This document shows positions 7,910 to 18,100 of a stretch of DNA of 64,000 nt, in pieces (position 1 is the first letter of the stretch; every line of letters begins with the position of its first letter). The DNA comes from Corynebacterium aurimucosum. Its GTDB lineage: Bacteria; Actinomycetota; Actinomycetes; Mycobacteriales; Mycobacteriaceae. The notes beneath the pieces were generated by a model. It saw only the letters and a program-made list of their open reading frames with translations. It had not been told where the DNA came from and did not search any database. The DNA lies in assembly GCF_030408555.1 (NCBI RefSeq), contig NZ_CP047048.1, positions 1,860,001-1,924,000 of the forward strand. The letters are read 5' to 3'. A program made the translations under genes and the position numbers.

Positions 7910-9160
7910 ATGACAAGGCTGAACGTGGGCGACATTCTTGAGGGACGCTACCGCATCGATCAGCCGATCGCTCGGGGCGGCATGTCCACCGTGTATCGCT
8001 GCGTTGACATGCGTTTGGGTCGCGCAGTGGCGGCCAAGGTGATGGATGAGCGCTATCACGATGACCCCGTCTTCGTCACCCGCTTCGAACGCGAAGCACG
8101 CGCGATGGCGCAGCTGAGCCACCCCAATCTCGTCGCCGTGCATGACTTTTCCGCGGATGGATTACCCATTTATCTCATCATGGAGCTCATCACCGGAGGT
8201 ACCTTGCGCGAGCTCCTTGCGGAACGCGGACCCATGCCGCCGCATGCCGCAGCCGGCGTCATGCACTCCGTGCTGGCCGGGCTCACCGAAGTGCACCATG
8301 CCGGCCTCGTGCACCGAGATATCAAGCCGGACAATGTTCTGATCACGGATAGCCACCGCGTCAAGGTCGGTGATTTCGGTCTGGTTCGCTCCGCCAAGGC
8401 GGAGCACGATAGCTCCGGCCAGATCGTCGGTACCGTCAGCTACCTCTCCCCCGAGCAGGTCACTGGCGCGGACATCACGCCGGCCTCCGACGTGTACTCC
8501 GCGGGAATCGTGCTCTTTGAACTCTTGACCGGCACAGTCCCCTTCCACGGCGATACCCCGCTGGCGCACGCCACCGCGCGCGTGCACGAGGATGTGGTGG
8601 CGCCCTCCTCCCGCATCGAGGGGGTACCCATGCTTTTCGACGCCCTCGTGGCCACCGCCACTGCACGCCAGCCAGCCGAAAGGTTTGCGGATGCCGGCGA
8701 ATTCCTCGATGCTTTGGATGATGTCTCCCGCGAGCTACAGCTCCCGAAGTTCACTGTGCCGATTCCGCGGAACTCAGCTGCCGCACGTACTGCTGCCGTG
8801 CCAACGGATTTTTCGGGCACGGATAATACCCGGGTCTTTGAAGCGACCTCAGCTATCCCTGCACCCCAGCCCCCAACGCGGGAAACCCGGGTAGAGCCGC
8901 GCAACGACGCCTTCTTCCCGCCAGCCGAGCCTGTCGAGCCCCCGGCACCCTCCCCTGCGGTACCGGAGCCTTCTGCCCCCGTTCCTCCAGCCGGGGCCGA
9001 GGAAGAGCCGGAAGAACGGCCCTTGAGCAACCGCAGCGCGATAGCCCTCATTGGCTTCCTCGTCCTCGTCGGCCTCGCCACCTTGGCCGTCGCCGTGGCG
9101 GCTTGGTGGTTCGGCTCCGGAGAATACGGCACGTGGCCGATTCTCTGGAGGCCGTATTAG
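7910..9160 (+). CDS. pknL: Serine/threonine protein kinase PknL
   Basis: Membrane-anchored Hanks-type kinase of 416 residues. The kinase domain (about residues 12-270) shows the glycine loop ARGGMSTVY, the VAAKVM lysine, the catalytic HRDIKPDN, the DFG motif and SPEQ. A Pro/Glu-rich juxtamembrane linker follows (about 290-365), then one membrane helix near 380-402 and a very short outer tail. PASTA sensor domains, present in PknB, are absent, as in mycobacterial PknL. Start ATG 7910 is chosen because the domain begins directly after it and a CATACT hexamer lies 7 bases upstream. It probably phosphorylates the divergently encoded DNA-binding protein. Its 3' end is 12 bases from the convergent aroG. 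Confidence 0.93.
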   Translation: MTRLNVGDILEGRYRIDQPIARGGMSTVYRCVDMRLGRAVAAKVMDERYHDDPVFVTRFEREARAMAQLSHPNLVAVHDFSADGLPIYLIMELITGGTLRELLAERGPMPPHAAAGVMHSVLAGLTEVHHAGLVHRDIKPDNVLITDSHRVKVGDFGLVRSAKAEHDSSGQIVGTVSYLSPEQVTGADITPASDVYSAGIVLFELLTGTVPFHGDTPLAHATARVHEDVVAPSSRIEGVPMLFDALVATATARQPAERFADAGEFLDALDDVSRELQLPKFTVPIPRNSAAARTAAVPTDFSGTDNTRVFEATSAIPAPQPPTRETRVEPRNDAFFPPAEPVEPPAPSPAVPEPSAPVPPAGAEEEPEERPLSNRSAIALIGFLVLVGLATLAVAVAAWWFGSGEYGTWPILWRPY

Positions 9161-9172
9161 CCTGCGCAGCTC

Positions 9173-10570
<1,398 letters not shown>

Positions 10571-10634
10571 TTAACCATCTTGGGCCTGTCACGCGTTAGT
10601 TAATGGACTTTTCGGCCGCGGTATTAATTCACGA

Positions 10635-11141
10635 TTAATGCACGCGGTTGCCCCTAGTCAGCGGCAATTGCTGCTCGCAGACTCGAAACTTAGCCAGATT
10701 ATGGCGGGCGTCGACCAACGCATCGTGGTTGCCATTGGGTACTGGAGGCAGCTTAGGGCGGCCAGCAAACTCCCAATACTGCTTCAGTTCGCGGGTATAG
10801 CGCGGCATCCCCTTGGGCAGGCTAGCCATGTCTCCCCACAGTTGTGCGAGGACCACGTGGTCATAGGCTCCTACCCAAGCCCACAGCTCAATGGGCGTGG
10901 AATGCCGGCCTAAGAATTTCAAGAGCTCTTCGCGGATGGTCTCACGTGATTTCCAAACTGGGTCTGCGGGGCTTGGCAATTTATCCAAGACGTTCTCCCG
11001 CACCCACGCATTAGCCTTCGCGGGGTCGAAATCTGTGGACACCGCGTAGTACTCGCTTCCGTCTTCCCCGACAATACCGATGGAGACCAGCTCGATGGTC
11101 GATCCGTCCTCAATGAATTCGGTGTCGTAGAAGTAGCGCAC
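10635..11141 (-). CDS. DEDD-family 3'-5' exoribonuclease (Rv2179c-like)
   Basis: Small exoribonuclease of 168 residues resembling Rv2179c of M. tuberculosis, which degrades RNA 3' overhangs. The acidic residues of a DEDDh active site are visible: YDTEFIED at the N-terminus (D and E), a central YDHVVL aspartate, and HDALVDARHN near residue 140 (His and Asp). It starts at GTG 11141, preceded by TAGGAT at exactly 7 bases, so the transcript is likely leaderless. It is divergent from the mannosyltransferase gene across a 60-base gap. Confidence 0.88.
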   Translation of the reverse strand: MRYFYDTEFIEDGSTIELVSIGIVGEDGSEYYAVSTDFDPAKANAWVRENVLDKLPSPADPVWKSRETIREELLKFLGRHSTPIELWAWVGAYDHVVLAQLWGDMASLPKGMPRYTRELKQYWEFAGRPKLPPVPNGNHDALVDARHNLAKFRVCEQQLPLTRGNRVH

Positions 11142-11201
11142 GCCCCGTATCCTAGTCTGCCGCCTAGAGCTGCCTTGCCACTGGGGCCTATACTCAGCGG
11201 C
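11142..11201. promoter_or_regulatory. Divergent leaderless promoters
   Basis: TAGGAT on the minus strand (11149-11154) lies 7 bases from the exoribonuclease GTG. TATACT on the plus strand (11189-11194) lies 7 bases from the mannosyltransferase GTG at 11202. Confidence 0.65.
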
Positions 11202-12464
11202 GTGAAGAAAGCCCTTTCCTCTCCCTTTCTCCCCCTGATCATCGCTGGGCTGGCAGCCCTACCGTGGATTATCCAGCCTGCAGCGTTATTCAGCGACGGC
11301 TCCGTGCTTCCCTATTACCACGTTGACCTCGATGTATATCGTGAAGGAGGGCGCGCGCTGCTGCGCGGAGAGAATCTCTACACGCAAAGCTATGTACTCG
11401 ACAACGGCGTCTCACTGCCCTTTACGTACCCGCCTTTTGCCGCAGTGCTCTTTGCCACGGTGTCGTGGATACCGCTGTGGCTACTCTCACTTCTCCTCAC
11501 TGCGGCATCGGTGGCAGCGCTCTGGGGCTGCCTCTACGCCGTCCTTTCTCGGAGTTGCACCACTCACAGGCCCGGCTGGTGGTCTTCGTGGGCGCTCTGT
11601 GTGTGTCTGCTGTGCGAGCCCGTTATCGATACTCTCAGCTTCGGCCAAGTCAATCTCCTGTTGACAGCGATGGTCGTTGTCGATTGCCTGCTGCTGAACT
11701 CGCGGAGCCCGTGGCGTGGGGCCCTTAGCGGCGTGGCTATGGCTATCAAACTGACCCCGGCGGTCTTCCTTGCGGTCTTTGTCATCCGCCGCGAGTGGCG
11801 TGCTTTCACTACGGCCCTAGGTTCCTTTACGGTCTGCGGCGTGGTGGGCCACTTCGCTTCACCGGCAAGCTCCACGGTGTATTGGAGCGATACCATCCGG
11901 GATTCCTCCCGCATCGGCGCACTGGCCTACTCCAGCAACCAATCCCTCCGGGGCCTGCTCAGCCGCGTCATCCCTGAGCAGGCAACAGCCCTCTGGGTAG
12001 TCGGGTGCCTCATCATCGTGGCGACGTTGTGGTGGGTCATGGAGCGCACATCCTCACAGATTGAGCTTCTGCTGCTAGCCTCGTCGGCAGCGCTGCTGTG
12101 TTCACCTGTCTCGTGGTCGCACCACTTCACGTGGCTGTGCTTGGCGGCGGTGTATCTGACTGCCCGCCGCCGCTGGTTCATTGCCAGCCTCACATGGCTA
12201 GTTCTTCTAGCCCGCGGTCACTGGCTTGTCCCCCACGGTGAGCAACTCGAACTGACGTGGTCGTGGTGGCAGCAGATTCCGGGCAATGACTACTTCTTGC
12301 TTGTCGTATTCCTCGTTGCGTTGAGCTGCTGGCTCAAACTCACACCTGCGGAGGAAGGTTCCTTCTTCCGCCGACTGGCTCCAATCGGCGGTGGGGTCAG
12401 CGTCCAGCCCAAGACGGGTACCTTGCCTAGGGCCCATAGGGCCAAGGACGCAACAGCGCAATAG
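11202..12464 (+). CDS. GT87 (DUF2029) alpha-mannosyltransferase
   Basis: Polytopic membrane protein of 420 residues and about ten hydrophobic segments. It carries the family motif YHVDLDVYREGGRALLRGENLY near residues 35-55 and FTYPPFAA, typical of polyprenyl-phosphate-mannose-dependent GT-C enzymes. By synteny it corresponds to Rv2181, the alpha-1,2-mannosyltransferase that adds side branches to lipomannan and lipoarabinomannan. Start GTG 11202 is selected because a perfect TATACT sits exactly 7 bases upstream. It probably works with MptA and PimB' encoded nearby. The 3' end overlaps the remains of the acyltransferase pseudogene on the other strand. Confidence 0.85.
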   Translation: MKKALSSPFLPLIIAGLAALPWIIQPAALFSDGSVLPYYHVDLDVYREGGRALLRGENLYTQSYVLDNGVSLPFTYPPFAAVLFATVSWIPLWLLSLLLTAASVAALWGCLYAVLSRSCTTHRPGWWSSWALCVCLLCEPVIDTLSFGQVNLLLTAMVVVDCLLLNSRSPWRGALSGVAMAIKLTPAVFLAVFVIRREWRAFTTALGSFTVCGVVGHFASPASSTVYWSDTIRDSSRIGALAYSSNQSLRGLLSRVIPEQATALWVVGCLIIVATLWWVMERTSSQIELLLLASSAALLCSPVSWSHHFTWLCLAAVYLTARRRWFIASLTWLVLLARGHWLVPHGEQLELTWSWWQQIPGNDYFLLVVFLVALSCWLKLTPAEEGSFFRRLAPIGGGVSVQPKTGTLPRAHRAKDATAQ

Positions 12465-12960
12465 AGCACGCACATGCTGAGCCAGAACCAAGTATTTTCC
12501 AGTGGCCATTGACCCGCCAGGGTGACCTCCCGCGGGTGGAGCGCCATGGGGTAGCCATAAAGAACGGTCAGGCGCTGAGTAGTTATCCCACGCGCGGCGG
12601 GTGAAAAATCCGATGGCATAGGCCACGATCATCCCGGAATATGCCCAGAAGCTACGATGATCCCACGTTCCCTTAAACGGTGCCTCGATGGCGGAGGTGA
12701 ATGCAGCAATGGCATCCCGGAAATAGGCGGAGCGTGAAAAGCTCTGCGAAGCTGAAGCGAAACACCTTTTGTGCGAAGAAGCCGCTCACCAAAAAGAACA
12801 AAGGCAAACGCAAGGGGTCCAGCCACACGTTGAAGGCAGCCAGCCACGTGTCCTTGGATTCTGGAACCGTGAGCGTGATGTGCAACAGCACGACGCCCAA
12901 GATGGAGATCCCCTTTGCTACATCGGGTCAGGCTAATCGCTGTTTGGGGGAGGAAGTCAC
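12400..12960 (-). pseudogene. Degraded acyltransferase-3 family gene
   Basis: Remains of a membrane acyltransferase. From a GTG at 12960 the frame reads a short leader, then RLA, a TGA where the family has Trp, then PDVAKGISILGVVLLHITL and a segment with LDPLRLPLFFLVSGFF. After an ELFTLRL segment near 12725 the reading frame jumps to YFRDAIAAFTSAIEAPFKG and continues to FFTRRAW. It then shifts again near 12595 into a frame with PLENTWFWLSMCVLY. The gene therefore carries one nonsense codon, a large internal deletion (the family has well over a hundred residues between these blocks) and at least two frame changes. The exact 3' limit is unclear and it overlaps the mannosyltransferase tail. Confidence 0.8.
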
Positions 12961-12963
12961 TGA

Positions 12964-13710
12964 TTACCGCGCCTCCGAACCGGGCTCGGCCCCTTCCGGG
13001 TAGCCGTGTCCGGCTTGCAAGGAAGCCTTGACATCGGAAGCGTACACGTCGACATAAGGTTCGCCCGTCAATTCCGAGAGTTGCTTCATCACGTAATCCG
13101 TAAAGGCACGAGCGGTGGCGTGATCTTGCGGGTCGAGGTTACGCTCAGCGGCCCATGCTCGGGGGTCGATGGGCTCTCCCACGCGCATGCCGACGCGAAC
13201 TGGGCGCGGAATCCACGAACCGATCGGGTTGGCCTTCCGGGTATTGATCATGGCGATCGGAATGACCTTTTCACCCGTGGTCAGCGCGATGCGCGCCATG
13301 CCGGTGCGCCCCTTGTAGATACGCCCATCAGGTGAGCGAGTTCCCTCCGGGTAGATGCCAAAAAGATCTCCGCGGCCAATAATGCGTTCCGCGCTCGCCA
13401 GCATCGCGTCACTAGCGTCCTTGTTGACGCGGTCAATCGGCACCTGCCCGACCGAGCTAAAGAACCACTTTTGCATGCGGCCGACGAAGCCGGGGGTAGT
13501 GAAATACTCGCTCTTTGCCAAGAAGGTAATCTGCCGCGGGCACAGAAGCGGGAAGTAGAAGGAATCCATCACCGCTTGGTGGGAGGAGGCCAAGATAGCC
13601 GGTCCGGACTCCGGGATGCGATCCATTCCTTCGGACCATGGGCGGTTCCACACTCGAAGGGCCGGGCCGAAAAAGATGTGCTTGAAGGCCCAGTACCACT
13701 TGTTTCGCAT
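12964..13710 (-). CDS. plsC: 1-acylglycerol-3-phosphate acyltransferase
   Basis: Lysophosphatidate acyltransferase family, 248 residues, membrane-associated. The catalytic H-x4-D motif is visible as SSHQAVMDSF near residue 43, and the glycerol-phosphate binding motif as IYPEGTRSPDG near residue 120. It would acylate lysophosphatidic acid to phosphatidic acid, or a related acceptor. The position matches Rv2182c and C. glutamicum cg2397 in the same neighbourhood of mannosyltransferases, which hints at a role in phospholipid or mannolipid precursor supply. The start ATG at 13710 gives the expected N-terminus with a basic/aromatic segment. Confidence 0.88.
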   Translation of the reverse strand: MRNKWYWAFKHIFFGPALRVWNRPWSEGMDRIPESGPAILASSHQAVMDSFYFPLLCPRQITFLAKSEYFTTPGFVGRMQKWFFSSVGQVPIDRVNKDASDAMLASAERIIGRGDLFGIYPEGTRSPDGRIYKGRTGMARIALTTGEKVIPIAMINTRKANPIGSWIPRPVRVGMRVGEPIDPRAWAAERNLDPQDHATARAFTDYVMKQLSELTGEPYVDVYASDVKASLQAGHGYPEGAEPGSEAR

Positions 13711-13776
13711 CGCTTATAGTCCTATCTGTATGTGCCGAACAGGCAGTGCTGCCCGGTGAAAGAAAAATGTGCGGTG

Positions 13777-14733
13777 TTAACCTCGGTGCTCCTGGCGGGC
13801 GAGATCAGCGACTCCGATCATACCTGCCGCCGAACCCAACTTCGCGGTTGCGACTCGGGCCAGGGGCCTGTGACCGGCCCCGACAATCTGGCTAGCCATG
13901 GACTCCCGCGCTTGATCTAGGTAAAGATCCGCGTCCTGGGACACCCCGCCGCCGATTACAATCAGCTCTGGATCGAGCACATCTGCCACCATGGACAACC
14001 CCTGCCCGAGCCACTGGCCGAAGTTCTCCATGACGGCCAATCCCAGTGGATCACCTTGTCGAGCCGCAGCGGTGATCTCCTCGCCGGAGGGGTTTAGCGG
14101 AAGGGCGGTATCATAGTCGCCGCGCAATTCCTCGCAGGTATCCGGCAATGCGGTGCCGGAGGCGTAACGCTCGAGGCAACCACGCTTGCCGCAGGAGCAC
14201 AGGCGCCCACCCGGTGACACGACAAGGTGCCCAAACTCTGGTGCGGTACCGAAAGCTCCTCGGTAGATTGTGCCGTTAGTAAAAAGCGTGGCACCAATGC
14301 CGGTTCCCACGGCAAAAAAGACCCAGTCCTTCGCACCCCGTCCAGCACCGAAGCGCCATTCCCCCCAAGCAGCCGAGTTAGCATCGTGTTCTAGGCGAAC
14401 CGGGATGTCCATACGGTTGCTGAGGATCTCGCGTACTGGGGCATCACGCCACGGCAAATGCGGTGCGAAACGAACGACTTCACACTCGGGATCCAAAAAG
14501 CCTGCGAGAGCAAGCCCCACGGCCTCGATGTCATGGGATGCGGCCAGATTGTCTACGCAGCGCACGATGTCATCTTCGAGTGTTTGCGCATCCGTGGCGG
14601 TGGGCACACTCAGCGAATCCACAATCTCTCCGGAGGGATCAATCACCGCAGCACGCAGGTTGGTTCCACCGATATCGAACCCGATGGTGAGGCCAGCGTG
14701 GCCGCCTTCAGCGGAGGGAAAGTGTTCAAGCAT
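13777..14733 (-). CDS. glk: ROK-family glucokinase
   Basis: Sugar kinase of 318 residues. The ATP-binding motif GFDIGGTNLRAAVID is near the start, the catalytic aspartate is in LEHDANSAAWGE, and the zinc-binding ROK signature CSCGKRGCLE is near residue 165. This gene family member sits beside pimB' in C. glutamicum, where it is the glucokinase. Start ATG 14733 is preferred over longer options because the ROK fold begins after about 15 residues. A TATCCT hexamer ends 7 bases upstream, so it may have its own leaderless transcript. The start also overlaps the 3' end of pimB' by 8 bases, so translation may be coupled. Confidence 0.88.
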   Translation of the reverse strand: MLEHFPSAEGGHAGLTIGFDIGGTNLRAAVIDPSGEIVDSLSVPTATDAQTLEDDIVRCVDNLAASHDIEAVGLALAGFLDPECEVVRFAPHLPWRDAPVREILSNRMDIPVRLEHDANSAAWGEWRFGAGRGAKDWVFFAVGTGIGATLFTNGTIYRGAFGTAPEFGHLVVSPGGRLCSCGKRGCLERYASGTALPDTCEELRGDYDTALPLNPSGEEITAAARQGDPLGLAVMENFGQWLGQGLSMVADVLDPELIVIGGGVSQDADLYLDQARESMASQIVGAGHRPLARVATAKLGSAAGMIGVADLARQEHRG

Positions 14734-15889
14734 GACTAGTAGGATATACCGCGTCCTGCCCACGATCACATTCAAGAACCTCACGCAATCGTGCGCCCAT
14801 AATCTCCCACGTCCAATGCTCTTCCACGTGGCGCCGTCCAGCTTCCCCCATACGGTGGGCTCCGGGGACGTCGCCAAGCAGCGTGCACAACGCTAGCTCA
14901 AGCTCCGGCACGGAGGAACCGCGCACAACTATGCCCGTCTCCGGCGTTACTGTCTCCGGCGCACCGCCGGAATCCCCTGCAACGACTGGTAGGCCCGCCG
15001 CCTGCGCCTCTAGGTAGACAATTCCCAGGCCTTCGACGTCGAGGCCGCCACCCCGGGTGCGCGCCGGCATGGCAAACACGTCGGCGGCGTGTAGCGCCAT
15101 CCTCAATTCCGCCGTATCCCGTGCTTCCTGCACCAAGGCGTCCGGGCAGTACAGGCGCGCAAGCTCACGCACAGTCGACTCATAACGACCGCGCCCGATG
15201 ATGAGCAACTGGGCATCTGGAATTCGCGCGCGCACTTCCGGCATTGCGCGCAGCAGCTGGTCTTGGCCTTTCCGCGGGACCAGGCGGGAGATACAGACGA
15301 TGACCGGGCCTGGGCCTAGCCCGAAGTGCTCCCGTGCTGCTTGTTTCTCTTCCGTAGTAGCCGGGGTGAAATCCTCTAGGTTGACCGCCGAGGGCAGGTG
15401 CACCCACTGGGCACGCGTGCCGAACGCGGGCTCGAGCCTGTTGCGCGTGTACTCAGAGATATACGTGATGACATCGGCATTCTGACCGATTCTGCGCAAG
15501 GCTTGCCGCGCCAAGGGAAGCATGGACCACCCCACCTCATGCCCGTGCGTCGTTGCCACAATGCGGCTTGCCCCAGCCGCACGCGCGGACGGCGCCATAA
15601 GCGCCAGCGGAGCTGCAGCACCAAACCAGACTGTCCCAATGTTGTTTTCACGAATGAGCTGCTGCATACGACGAGCTGTGGCGGGCGTCGGCAACATAAT
15701 GCTGCGTGGCCAGCGGACCACGGTATAGGGCAGCGTCGCGTCATACTCCGCGGCAGCGTCACTATCTTGAGTCGAGGCGAAGACCACGACATCCTGCGGG
15801 TTGAGGTTGGCTAGAAAATCTCGAAGATAGGACTGAATCCCGCCAATAGTAGGCGGGAAGTCATTGGTAACGAGGAGGGTGCGCGCCAT
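14726..15889 (-). CDS. pimB: GDP-mannose-dependent PIM mannosyltransferase PimB'
   Basis: Cytosolic GT4 glycosyltransferase of 387 residues with a GT-B fold. The N-terminal DFPPTIGGIQSYL is the family hallmark. The C-terminal domain holds RLVPRKGQDQLL and a GLGIVYLEAQAAGLPVVAG motif, with the nucleotide-sugar binding E-x7-E arrangement. In C. glutamicum and M. tuberculosis PimB' adds the second mannose to phosphatidylinositol monomannoside at the 6-position of inositol. Start is ATG 15889, four bases from the stop of the NlpC/P60 gene upstream, so the genes are probably co-transcribed. Neighbouring plsC and mannosyltransferases support the assignment. Confidence 0.92.
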   Translation of the reverse strand: MARTLLVTNDFPPTIGGIQSYLRDFLANLNPQDVVVFASTQDSDAAAEYDATLPYTVVRWPRSIMLPTPATARRMQQLIRENNIGTVWFGAAAPLALMAPSARAAGASRIVATTHGHEVGWSMLPLARQALRRIGQNADVITYISEYTRNRLEPAFGTRAQWVHLPSAVNLEDFTPATTEEKQAAREHFGLGPGPVIVCISRLVPRKGQDQLLRAMPEVRARIPDAQLLIIGRGRYESTVRELARLYCPDALVQEARDTAELRMALHAADVFAMPARTRGGGLDVEGLGIVYLEAQAAGLPVVAGDSGGAPETVTPETGIVVRGSSVPELELALCTLLGDVPGAHRMGEAGRRHVEEHWTWEIMGARLREVLECDRGQDAVYPTSHA

Positions 15890-15892
15890 AAC

Positions 15893-16966
15893 CTAGTAAC
15901 GAACGGCGCCTTGGACGGGCATGGAATTAAGCGGCACCACGGCCACGGGCACACCATAGGTGGAGGCGTGAACCACTTGGCCATCCCCGATATACATTCC
16001 CACGTGGGTCACGCCGGGATAGTAGCCCACGATGTCCCCTGGCTGCAGCTGATCCATCGGCACTGGAGTGCCACCGGCAAGCTGCGCCTGGGAGGTACGT
16101 GGAATGCTCTTGCCCATCTGTTGGTAGCTCCACACCATGAGACCCGAACAGTCAAAGGCATCGGGACCGGTAGCACCCCACCCATAGGGAGCGCCGATGC
16201 GGGTAAGAGCGGCCTCGACGGCGGCGGAGCCAGAGCCATCAGCCAACGCGGCTAAGTCAAGACCGGAAGACCCGCCGAAGTGCTGGATCCACGCCTCCCG
16301 CGCTTCGGGGCTGAGGCCATCAACGGTGGCTTCTAGTTCCTTCTGTTGTTCCTCCAGCTCGGCCTTTTCCTTGAGAACAGTATCCCGCTGTTCCTGCAAT
16401 TCATCACGCTTGCGGCGGGCTTCCGCGGCAGCATCGACAGCTTCCTGGTGCGCATCATCTGCGGCGGCAGAGGCAGCTACCATCGCAACTTCTTCACGTT
16501 TCGCAGCCTTGGACAACGCGCCCAGGTAGCCCATGCGCTCGACCGCGCTGGCGACGTCATTGGCGTTAAGAGCAGCCGAAACTGAGGTCGATGCAGCATT
16601 CCTGCGATAACGCTTTTGCGCGAGCGCATCGATGCGTTCCTGTTGCGCAGCTACCGCCGCGGAGGCGTCCTCGGAACTGCGGTGCGCTTCCTCGGCCTTG
16701 CGGTCCAACTCTTCAATGGCCTTCTCCGACTCGGCGAGCTCATCCTCAAGCCCCTTGACCTCTTCACCCTTGGCAGACACGCGCTGGGCGACGTCCGCCA
16801 TACGCTCAATGAGGCCAGGGAGATCTTCAGGCTCCTGCGCTTGCGGGGTGCTTTCTTGCTGCTCCGGAGAAACCTCCTGGGACATAGCCGATGGTGAAAG
16901 GAAGGCTACTGGAACGGTGCTCAAGGCAAGTGCAGCGACCGCACACGCAAGGCCACGACGCGACAT
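15893..16966 (-). CDS. Secreted NlpC/P60 peptidoglycan hydrolase, coiled-coil (RipC-like)
   Basis: Exported D,L-endopeptidase candidate of 357 residues. It has a signal peptide (about residues 1-29), a long charged coiled coil (about 45-220, Glu/Ala/Lys-rich) and a C-terminal NlpC/P60 domain (about 240-357). The catalytic cysteine lies in DAFDCSGLMVW, and the partner histidine in GVTHVGMYIG. Coiled-coil NlpC/P60 enzymes of this kind (Rv2190c/RipC, cg2401) are controlled by FtsEX during cell division. It lies four bases upstream of pimB' and 158 bases downstream of a second NlpC gene. Confidence 0.9.
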   Translation of the reverse strand: MSRRGLACAVAALALSTVPVAFLSPSAMSQEVSPEQQESTPQAQEPEDLPGLIERMADVAQRVSAKGEEVKGLEDELAESEKAIEELDRKAEEAHRSSEDASAAVAAQQERIDALAQKRYRRNAASTSVSAALNANDVASAVERMGYLGALSKAAKREEVAMVAASAAADDAHQEAVDAAAEARRKRDELQEQRDTVLKEKAELEEQQKELEATVDGLSPEAREAWIQHFGGSSGLDLAALADGSGSAAVEAALTRIGAPYGWGATGPDAFDCSGLMVWSYQQMGKSIPRTSQAQLAGGTPVPMDQLQPGDIVGYYPGVTHVGMYIGDGQVVHASTYGVPVAVVPLNSMPVQGAVRY

Positions 16967-17124
16967 GGGTACCCCCGAAACTTAGAGAAGGTTAATAGCT
17001 GACTGGATCATACCCTCAGTCGAGCAAAAACATAACGGCTACAAGAATAGCCGAGCCCCTTCCCTACCCTCACCATCAACATGGCAAGAGCAGCGGAAGG
17101 GGTTGAAAAGACTACCCAGCGCGC

Positions 17125-17760
17125 TTAGAAGCGAACTGCGGAGTGAATCGGCATGTAGTGCAGGGAGCGCTCGCCCACCGGGGTGCCGGAGTTCAGAGCG
17201 TCAATGATGGTGCCATTGCCAGCGTAGATGCCGACGTGGGATGCACCGGAGTAGTACACGATGATGTCGCCCGGCTGCAGCGCATCGAGGGACACCGGGG
17301 TACCGGCGGAAGCCTGCGCCTGGGAGGTGCGCGGGATGGACACGCCAGCCTGCTGGTAGGCCCAGGATGTCAGACCAGAGCAATCGAAGGCGCTCGGACC
17401 ATTAGCACCGTAGACGTACGGGGAACCGATTGCGGAACGAGCGGCTGCGAGCACCTTCTCACCAACAGACTGGGACGGTGCCGGGGCCGGGGCTGCGGCG
17501 GCCGGGGTCTCAACAGCAGCGGCGTAGCCGCCACCCTGGTTAGCCTTGAAAGCCGGGATGTAGCGGTCAACGTTCGGCAGCTGCTGAATGTTCGGGACGC
17601 TCTCCAGGCCGGCAACGTCGAAGCGGATGTCGGTGTTCGGGACGACAACCTCGGCGGCGTTGGCGGCTGCCGGGGTGACAACCGCTGCGGTTGCTGCGAT
17701 AGCAGCGGTGGATGCAATGCGACGGGTGTTCAGGTTGCCCTGACGACGGTGCTTAGCCAC
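17125..17760 (-). CDS. Secreted NlpC/P60 peptidoglycan hydrolase (small)
   Basis: Second cell-wall hydrolase, 211 residues. A basic N-terminus and signal peptide (VAKHRRQGNLNTRR, hydrophobic run, ANAAE cleavage region) are followed by a short linker and a C-terminal NlpC/P60 domain. That domain has the catalytic DCSGLTSWAYQQAGV cysteine and an ASHVGIYAGNG histidine. It lacks the long coiled coil of its neighbour; the catalytic domains are clearly paralogous. The GTG at 17760 is taken as start because it has a GGAG ribosome site and begins the signal peptide; a longer frame to 17814 is less natural. In C. glutamicum the equivalent gene is cg2402. A long leader precedes it. Confidence 0.88.
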   Translation of the reverse strand: MAKHRRQGNLNTRRIASTAAIAATAAVVTPAAANAAEVVVPNTDIRFDVAGLESVPNIQQLPNVDRYIPAFKANQGGGYAAAVETPAAAAPAPAPSQSVGEKVLAAARSAIGSPYVYGANGPSAFDCSGLTSWAYQQAGVSIPRTSQAQASAGTPVSLDALQPGDIIVYYSGASHVGIYAGNGTIIDALNSGTPVGERSLHYMPIHSAVRF

Positions 17761-18100
17761 GAATTTAAACTCCAAATCTTCCTGCGCGCCTACTTTTCTC
17801 CGCCAAGAGGACAAATCTTGTGTCTATCTTCTCTGCAACGCGGATGAAAGCTCTGGCCCAAGGGACGGGCCTAGTGTTCGACGATGACCCATTCCTGTAG
17901 AGCCATCTCCACTCGGCCCCCGAATTTTTAGGAGGGGCGAGACGCGGCGCTTAAATCTTCAGTTCGTATTGAGCACCGGTGATGTGTACACCGTGTCGGT
18001 AACTCAATGTCTCGAATAGGTTACGAAACCATCACAAGCAATGTCGAGTCAGAAACGCAAAACCGACTCCGTTACCGTCCTGTTATCAAATGGCAACCTA
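17761..18100 (-). promoter_or_regulatory. Long upstream/leader region of small nlpC gene
   Basis: About 340 bases of non-coding sequence precede the nlpC GTG. On the coding strand it holds several stem-loop candidates, including GCCCCTCC pairing with GGGGGC across TAAAAATTC, and GGCCCGTCCCTTGGGCC. GTTA-type repeats lie about one turn apart near 18071 and 18082 (plus strand), with GTTACG near 18020. Conserved blocks of the ydaO (c-di-AMP) riboswitch, known upstream of some actinobacterial NlpC/P60 genes, were looked for and not found. C. glutamicum nlpC is reported to be an MtrA target, so these repeats may be response-regulator sites. Confidence 0.45.

Noticed and set aside
8440..9132. 230-codon minus-strand frame opposite pknL
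   Set aside because: Ser/Gly/Ala-rich shadow of the kinase linker with no family match.
17761..18100. ydaO/c-di-AMP riboswitch upstream of nlpC
   Set aside because: The conserved blocks (GGGGUGAAU-type and AGCUAACCUCG-type) were not present on either strand, although the gene context would fit.
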